Shown here: piece by piece, positions 60,231-64,000 of the stretch
How the letters are laid out: each line of letters opens with the position of its first letter
Numbering within the stretch: position 1 is the first letter of the stretch
NCBI RefSeq assembly: GCF_003478035.1
Contig: NZ_QUEP01000013.1
Span: 1-64,000, forward strand
Origin: Clostridium sp. OF03-18AA
GTDB taxonomy: Bacteria > Bacillota > Clostridia > Lachnospirales > Lachnospiraceae
Direction: 5' to 3'
Length of the DNA: 64,000 nt
Notes under the pieces: model-generated
What the model saw: only the letters and a program-made list of their open reading frames with translations
Database searches by the model: none
What the model was told of the DNA's origin: nothing
Program-made: the position numbers and the translations under genes

Positions 60231-62132
60231 CTACTTCTTCATCCTTTCCGCTCTGTCTTTTTCATACTGCTCTTCTGCTGCCTCATACTCCGACATTCCC
60301 ATCGGTTTATCCATGATCACAGCTCCTTTTAACTTGATCGCCGCATTTCGTCCCATCTGGCTGGTATAGCCGGAGAATGGATCCAGGTAGGAAGCACGGT
60401 ATCCGCCGCCTGATGTATAGAACGGGATCAGGATTGCTTTATCGAGAAGCATGCATTCTGCATCTGCAAACAGCTCATATCTCTTTTTCAAATCTTTTGT
60501 CTCCGCATTCGCCTTATCTAAAGCCGCTTCAAAGAGACTGCTGCCATTTTCATCCTGAAGATCTTTCGCCATGCTGACACGCATATACTTGCCATCCAGA
60601 GAACCTGTATGTACCGGATTCATCATTCCGAGCGGATCCGCAAAGTCCGGTCCCCAGCCCATCTCCATCATGGAATAAGCACCCGGTGTACGAACCTGTT
60701 TTGTGAAGCCTGTAGACGGATGAGATTCCAGAACGATATTAATATAATCCGTTCCGAGAAGTTTCTCGAGCTGCTGCTCCATAACCTGCATACGGTTTGC
60801 GGTATCAACTTTTGCGGTGCTGAACGGAACAAGGATCTGAATCGGAAATGTCACCTGTCCCTCTAACTCCGCCATGGCCTTTTCCTTATATTCGAGCGCC
60901 TTGTCGGGATCAAAAGAATCTCCCTCTGTGTAGGCAGCCAGTCCGCCCATCATGGTATAATCCACACCGTCTGCCTGAACAAGATTTCTTCTTGTAAAGG
61001 TATTTAACAGTTTCTCTTTTGGATTATACGGCTCAACCGTCAGGATTGCGGCTTCACGATCGAATCCATGGAAAATCGATTGTCTGAAGTTCTCATTATT
61101 GACTGCGATTTTCCAGTCTTCCGGCTTATAAGTTTCATCGTAATTCGGATCAAAGTTGAAGCCGATAAAGTAAGACATGTTTGTCAGGTTGTTCGGACGA
61201 ATCATCTCTTTCTTTTCCGGATCTTCCATCCACTCATCGAGAATGCTGCCCGGAAGCAGGAAATCATTGATCTCTCCGCGGGTGAATAACTCTGCACCGA
61301 TGGAGTTTGCCTCGGAATTATATTTATAGTTGAGGCGGCCGATGGAAATCACATCGTAATTCCAATAATCCGGGTTTGCCTCAAGGACACGCTCGCTCTG
61401 CGGTTCATAACTGGTCAGGAGGTAAGCGCCGCAATACAGGATCGACTCTTTGTCAAGACCGAACATTTCCCCCTGTTCTTCAAGGAAGTCTCCGTCAACC
61501 GGGAAGAAACACGGGAAGGAGAGTTCTTTGATAAAGTACGGAGTCGGCTGATATAAGGTATACTCCACCGTTGTATCGTCGATTGCCTTGACTCCGACCT
61601 GGGAAAAATCAGTAATATCTCCTTCGTAGAACTCTTTCGCGTTTTTGATGACATCATAAACCGTTTTACTGTTGCTGGACGCATGATCCGGATTCAAAAT
61701 CCATTTGATGCCGTCCACAAAGTTCTGCGCCTTTACGGTTCCGACTGCATTTCCTTTCCAGTCATACCATTTTACATCATCACGGAGATGGAACGTGTAA
61801 GTCAGTTCATCATTAGAAACCGTCCAGTCCGCTGCAATGCATGGGATCATCTCTCCGAACCGATCAAATTCGATCAGTCCGTCCATAATGCTGTAGAACA
61901 AAGCGATGCCGTCGCTGTTTGTGCTTTTTAAGTAATTCACGGAATCAATTTCAGACGTATACACGGTGGAATACTCCGTTAGAGTCTTTTCTTTCTTCTC
62001 TTCCTGAGCTTCCTGAGTTCCCTGGGATCCACTGCCCTGGGACGGAGTGTCAGATTTCTGACACCCTGCAAGCTCCATGAGCAGAGAGATGGCACATGCC
62101 GTACTGACGATTCTCAACATTGTTTTCTTCAT
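60231..62132 (-). CDS. Oligopeptide-binding lipoprotein (OppA-like, family 5)
   Basis: A 633-residue exported substrate-binding protein. The signal peptide (MKKTMLRIVSTACAISLLM) ends in lipobox ELAGC, followed by a Gln/Ser/Glu linker. The family 5 solute-binding fold shows TYTFHLRDDVKWYDWKGN, INDFLLPGSILDEW and YELFADAECMLLDKA. The ATG at 62132 has GGAGG eight bases upstream. It is about 45 percent or more similar by eye to the partial gene upstream; the two are tandem paralogues. The ligand is presumably peptides, given the pepA gene in the operon. Confidence 0.9.
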   Translation of the reverse strand: MKKTMLRIVSTACAISLLMELAGCQKSDTPSQGSGSQGTQEAQEEKKEKTLTEYSTVYTSEIDSVNYLKSTNSDGIALFYSIMDGLIEFDRFGEMIPCIAADWTVSNDELTYTFHLRDDVKWYDWKGNAVGTVKAQNFVDGIKWILNPDHASSNSKTVYDVIKNAKEFYEGDITDFSQVGVKAIDDTTVEYTLYQPTPYFIKELSFPCFFPVDGDFLEEQGEMFGLDKESILYCGAYLLTSYEPQSERVLEANPDYWNYDVISIGRLNYKYNSEANSIGAELFTRGEINDFLLPGSILDEWMEDPEKKEMIRPNNLTNMSYFIGFNFDPNYDETYKPEDWKIAVNNENFRQSIFHGFDREAAILTVEPYNPKEKLLNTFTRRNLVQADGVDYTMMGGLAAYTEGDSFDPDKALEYKEKAMAELEGQVTFPIQILVPFSTAKVDTANRMQVMEQQLEKLLGTDYINIVLESHPSTGFTKQVRTPGAYSMMEMGWGPDFADPLGMMNPVHTGSLDGKYMRVSMAKDLQDENGSSLFEAALDKANAETKDLKKRYELFADAECMLLDKAILIPFYTSGGGYRASYLDPFSGYTSQMGRNAAIKLKGAVIMDKPMGMSEYEAAEEQYEKDRAERMKK

Positions 62133-62172
62133 ACACCATTCCTCCGTTCTTTGCATTCTGCGTATTCAGGTT

Positions 62173-64000
62173 TTACTGATTTTTTAAAGCTGCGATCCTC
62201 TCTTCCTGATACTGGGCCTCTGCCGCTTTATATTCTTCCTGGCTCATCGGCTGATCAAGAACCTTTGCCCCTTTGTACTTATCAAGGTTTCTGCCGAACT
62301 GTGTGCAGTGTGCGGAGAACGGATCCAGGTAAGTTGCGCGGTATCCTCCGCCGGATGCGTAAAGCGGGATTACCAGAGCATGTTCGATCAGATATGCCTC
62401 TGCCTCAGCAAAGAGTTCATAACGTTTTCCGATATCAGTTGTCTCAGCTTTTGCTTCTTTGATCATGTTCTCATAAATGCTGTTTCCGTCGGCATCCTTT
62501 AAATCTTCTGCCAGATACGGTCTGCTGTACTTTGTCCCGATCGAAGTATCGCTCGTCATAACCTCTGTATATCCTGCCGGATCTGCATAGTCCGGTCCCC
62601 AGCCCATTTCCATGAGAGAGAATTTGCCGGAGCTTCTGGATTCCTTCAGGTAGTTGGTCGGCGGGTACGGAACCAGCTCAATACTGATATAATCACTTCC
62701 AAGAAGATTTTCCAGCTGCTGTTTTTCGACTTGAACCCGGTTTGTCAATGCAAGTGTGCTTGTATTGTACGGCATGACAATTGTTACCGGGAATGTCACG
62801 GTTCCCTGGAGTTCTTCAAGCGCCTTTTCCTTATATTCAAGAGCCTTATCTTCCTGGAACTGATCCGTGTTCGTGATCTCCTTTAACGGTTCAAGTTCCG
62901 TGTAATCAACCCCGTCCACATTTACGAAATTCTTTGTCGTGATGGTATTTAACATCTGTTCTTCGTATCCATACGGATAGCTTGTCATCACCGCCGCTTC
63001 ACGGTCCACTGCGTAGTAGATGGACTTACGGAAGTTTTCGTTGTTGACTGCCTTGCTCCAGTTATCCGGATCATACTCCTCCTCGTAAAGCGGTTCAAAG
63101 TTGAATCCCAGGAAGTTGCTGCTTGTGCTGGATGGTTTTTCGATCAGCATGTTCTTTCTGGTATCATCGTTGATCCACTCATCTAAGATCTCTGCCGGGA
63201 TATCAGCCTCAGATACCTCGCCTCTTAAGAAAAGTTCCGGTGCCAGAGTCTTTGCCTCTTTATTGTAGTTGTAGTTGATCCTGGAAATGTAAATCTCATC
63301 CTTATCCCAGTAATCCTCGTTCATCTCAAGGACTCTGCGGTTCTCCGGCTCAAATGTTGTGAGGATGTATGCGCCGCAGCTTAAAACCGTCTCGGCACCT
63401 GTTCCGAAGGACTCCCCGCACTCTTCTAAGAACTTGCCGTTCGCCGGGAGGAAGCAGCTGTACGCGGTCATCTTCAGGAAATATGGAGTCGGTTTCACAA
63501 GTGTATATTCCAGTGTATGCTCGTCAATGGCATGAATGCCGACCTGATCAAAATCCGTGATATCTCCGTTAAAATAATCTTCTGCATTTGCGATGACATT
63601 ATAAAAGATATTGGCCGTTGTAGACGCATTGTCCTTTGTTAAGAGCCATTTTGCCGCATCCACAAAATCCTGTGCCGTAACCGGTGCATAAACCTTTTTA
63701 TCGCTTGTATACCAGTTTACTCCATCTCGTAAATGGAACGTGTAGGTCAGCCCATCGTCGGATACCTCCCAGCTCTCCGCCAGACACGGAATCGTAACTC
63801 CATATTTGTCGAAATCCACCAGGGCATCCACGTAGTTCTCTGTGAATCTCGTACAGGTACTCAGCGATGATTTCAGGTAGTTGATATGGGCGAGTTCGGC
63901 AGCATACACAACCGTATATTCTTTCCTTTCGATCGGCTGTTCGCTCTCCTGCGCCTGTGAGGTCCCATTGGTACCGGATCCGCCGTCTCCGGCAGGCTGA
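62173..64000 (-). CDS. Second oligopeptide-binding protein, partial (continues past window end)
   Basis: The frame is open through the last base of the window, so the N-terminus (signal peptide and lipobox) is missing. About 608 residues are visible. It starts with a Gly/Gln/Glu-rich linker (DGGSGTNGTSQAQESEQ), as expected just after a lipobox. Family 5 binding-protein marks are TYTFHLRDGVNWYTSDKK, IPAEILDEWINDDTR and YELFAEAEAYLIEHA. It ends 40 bases before the start of the paralogous binding-protein gene. Any in-frame GTG or ATG inside is not the real start. Confidence 0.88.
   Translation of the reverse strand, partial: QPAGDGGSGTNGTSQAQESEQPIERKEYTVVYAAELAHINYLKSSLSTCTRFTENYVDALVDFDKYGVTIPCLAESWEVSDDGLTYTFHLRDGVNWYTSDKKVYAPVTAQDFVDAAKWLLTKDNASTTANIFYNVIANAEDYFNGDITDFDQVGIHAIDEHTLEYTLVKPTPYFLKMTAYSCFLPANGKFLEECGESFGTGAETVLSCGAYILTTFEPENRRVLEMNEDYWDKDEIYISRINYNYNKEAKTLAPELFLRGEVSEADIPAEILDEWINDDTRKNMLIEKPSSTSSNFLGFNFEPLYEEEYDPDNWSKAVNNENFRKSIYYAVDREAAVMTSYPYGYEEQMLNTITTKNFVNVDGVDYTELEPLKEITNTDQFQEDKALEYKEKALEELQGTVTFPVTIVMPYNTSTLALTNRVQVEKQQLENLLGSDYISIELVPYPPTNYLKESRSSGKFSLMEMGWGPDYADPAGYTEVMTSDTSIGTKYSRPYLAEDLKDADGNSIYENMIKEAKAETTDIGKRYELFAEAEAYLIEHALVIPLYASGGGYRATYLDPFSAHCTQFGRNLDKYKGAKVLDQPMSQEEYKAAEAQYQEERIAALKNQ

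Overview
This window reads as chromosome from a spore-forming member of the Clostridia, most likely Lachnospiraceae. The support is a sporulation gene (gerW), a zinc-ribbon type L28, the rpmB/asp23/DAK2/recG cluster, a PurO-type IMP cyclohydrolase beside a stand-alone AICAR transformylase, DUF4367-type anti-sigma and AAA/PD-(D/E)XK families, strong AGGAGG ribosome sites, and balanced base composition with AT-rich accessory patches. Genus and species cannot be fixed from the sequence. Almost all genes are on the minus strand; the plus-strand genes are an Xre regulator, a recombinase operon, a lipoprotein, upp and rpmB. There is one tRNA (Leu, CAA) and no rRNA or CRISPR array.

Layout. 0-3.5 kb: Xre regulator, then a 550-bp regulatory intergenic region (promoter, 20-bp hairpin, 12-bp palindrome, CTATGTATA repeats, second promoter) before a two-gene operon coding a ribbon-helix-helix/coiled-coil protein and a tyrosine recombinase. 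3.5-37.2 kb: core genes, namely a FAD oxidoreductase, methyltransferase, histidine phosphatase, UPF0210 and ACT proteins, walJ-coaE-polA, tRNA-Leu, split purine genes, upp, topB, galM, asd, deoD, parC/parE, a two-gene chromate-type transporter, recG, fakA-like, asp23 and rpmB. 37.2-42 kb: an accessory patch with a 133-bp IS66-like MITE with intact target duplication, two copies of a 45-residue membrane-protein gene flanking an AT-rich sigma/anti-sigma island, and an AAA/nuclease remnant. 42-48.9 kb: gerW, ytfI, cinA, pgsA, rimO, rpoZ, gmk and yicC. 49-54.7 kb: a metal-chelate ABC importer operon with DUF364 and cupin genes, and a frameshifted Crp/Fnr-type regulator; both promoters carry GTTAG-N6-CTAAC operator-like repeats. 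54.8-64 kb: a peptide importer operon (tandem binding proteins, oppB-C-D-F) ending in a leucyl aminopeptidase, cut by the window end.

The most noteworthy items are the metal-chelate locus with its shared operator and broken regulator; a 105-bp structured repeat found directly after terminators in two places with a compensatory base-pair change; the recombinase operon with its unusual upstream region; the MITE; and the duplicated small membrane gene around the sigma island. Promoters and terminators were called by eye and are predictions.
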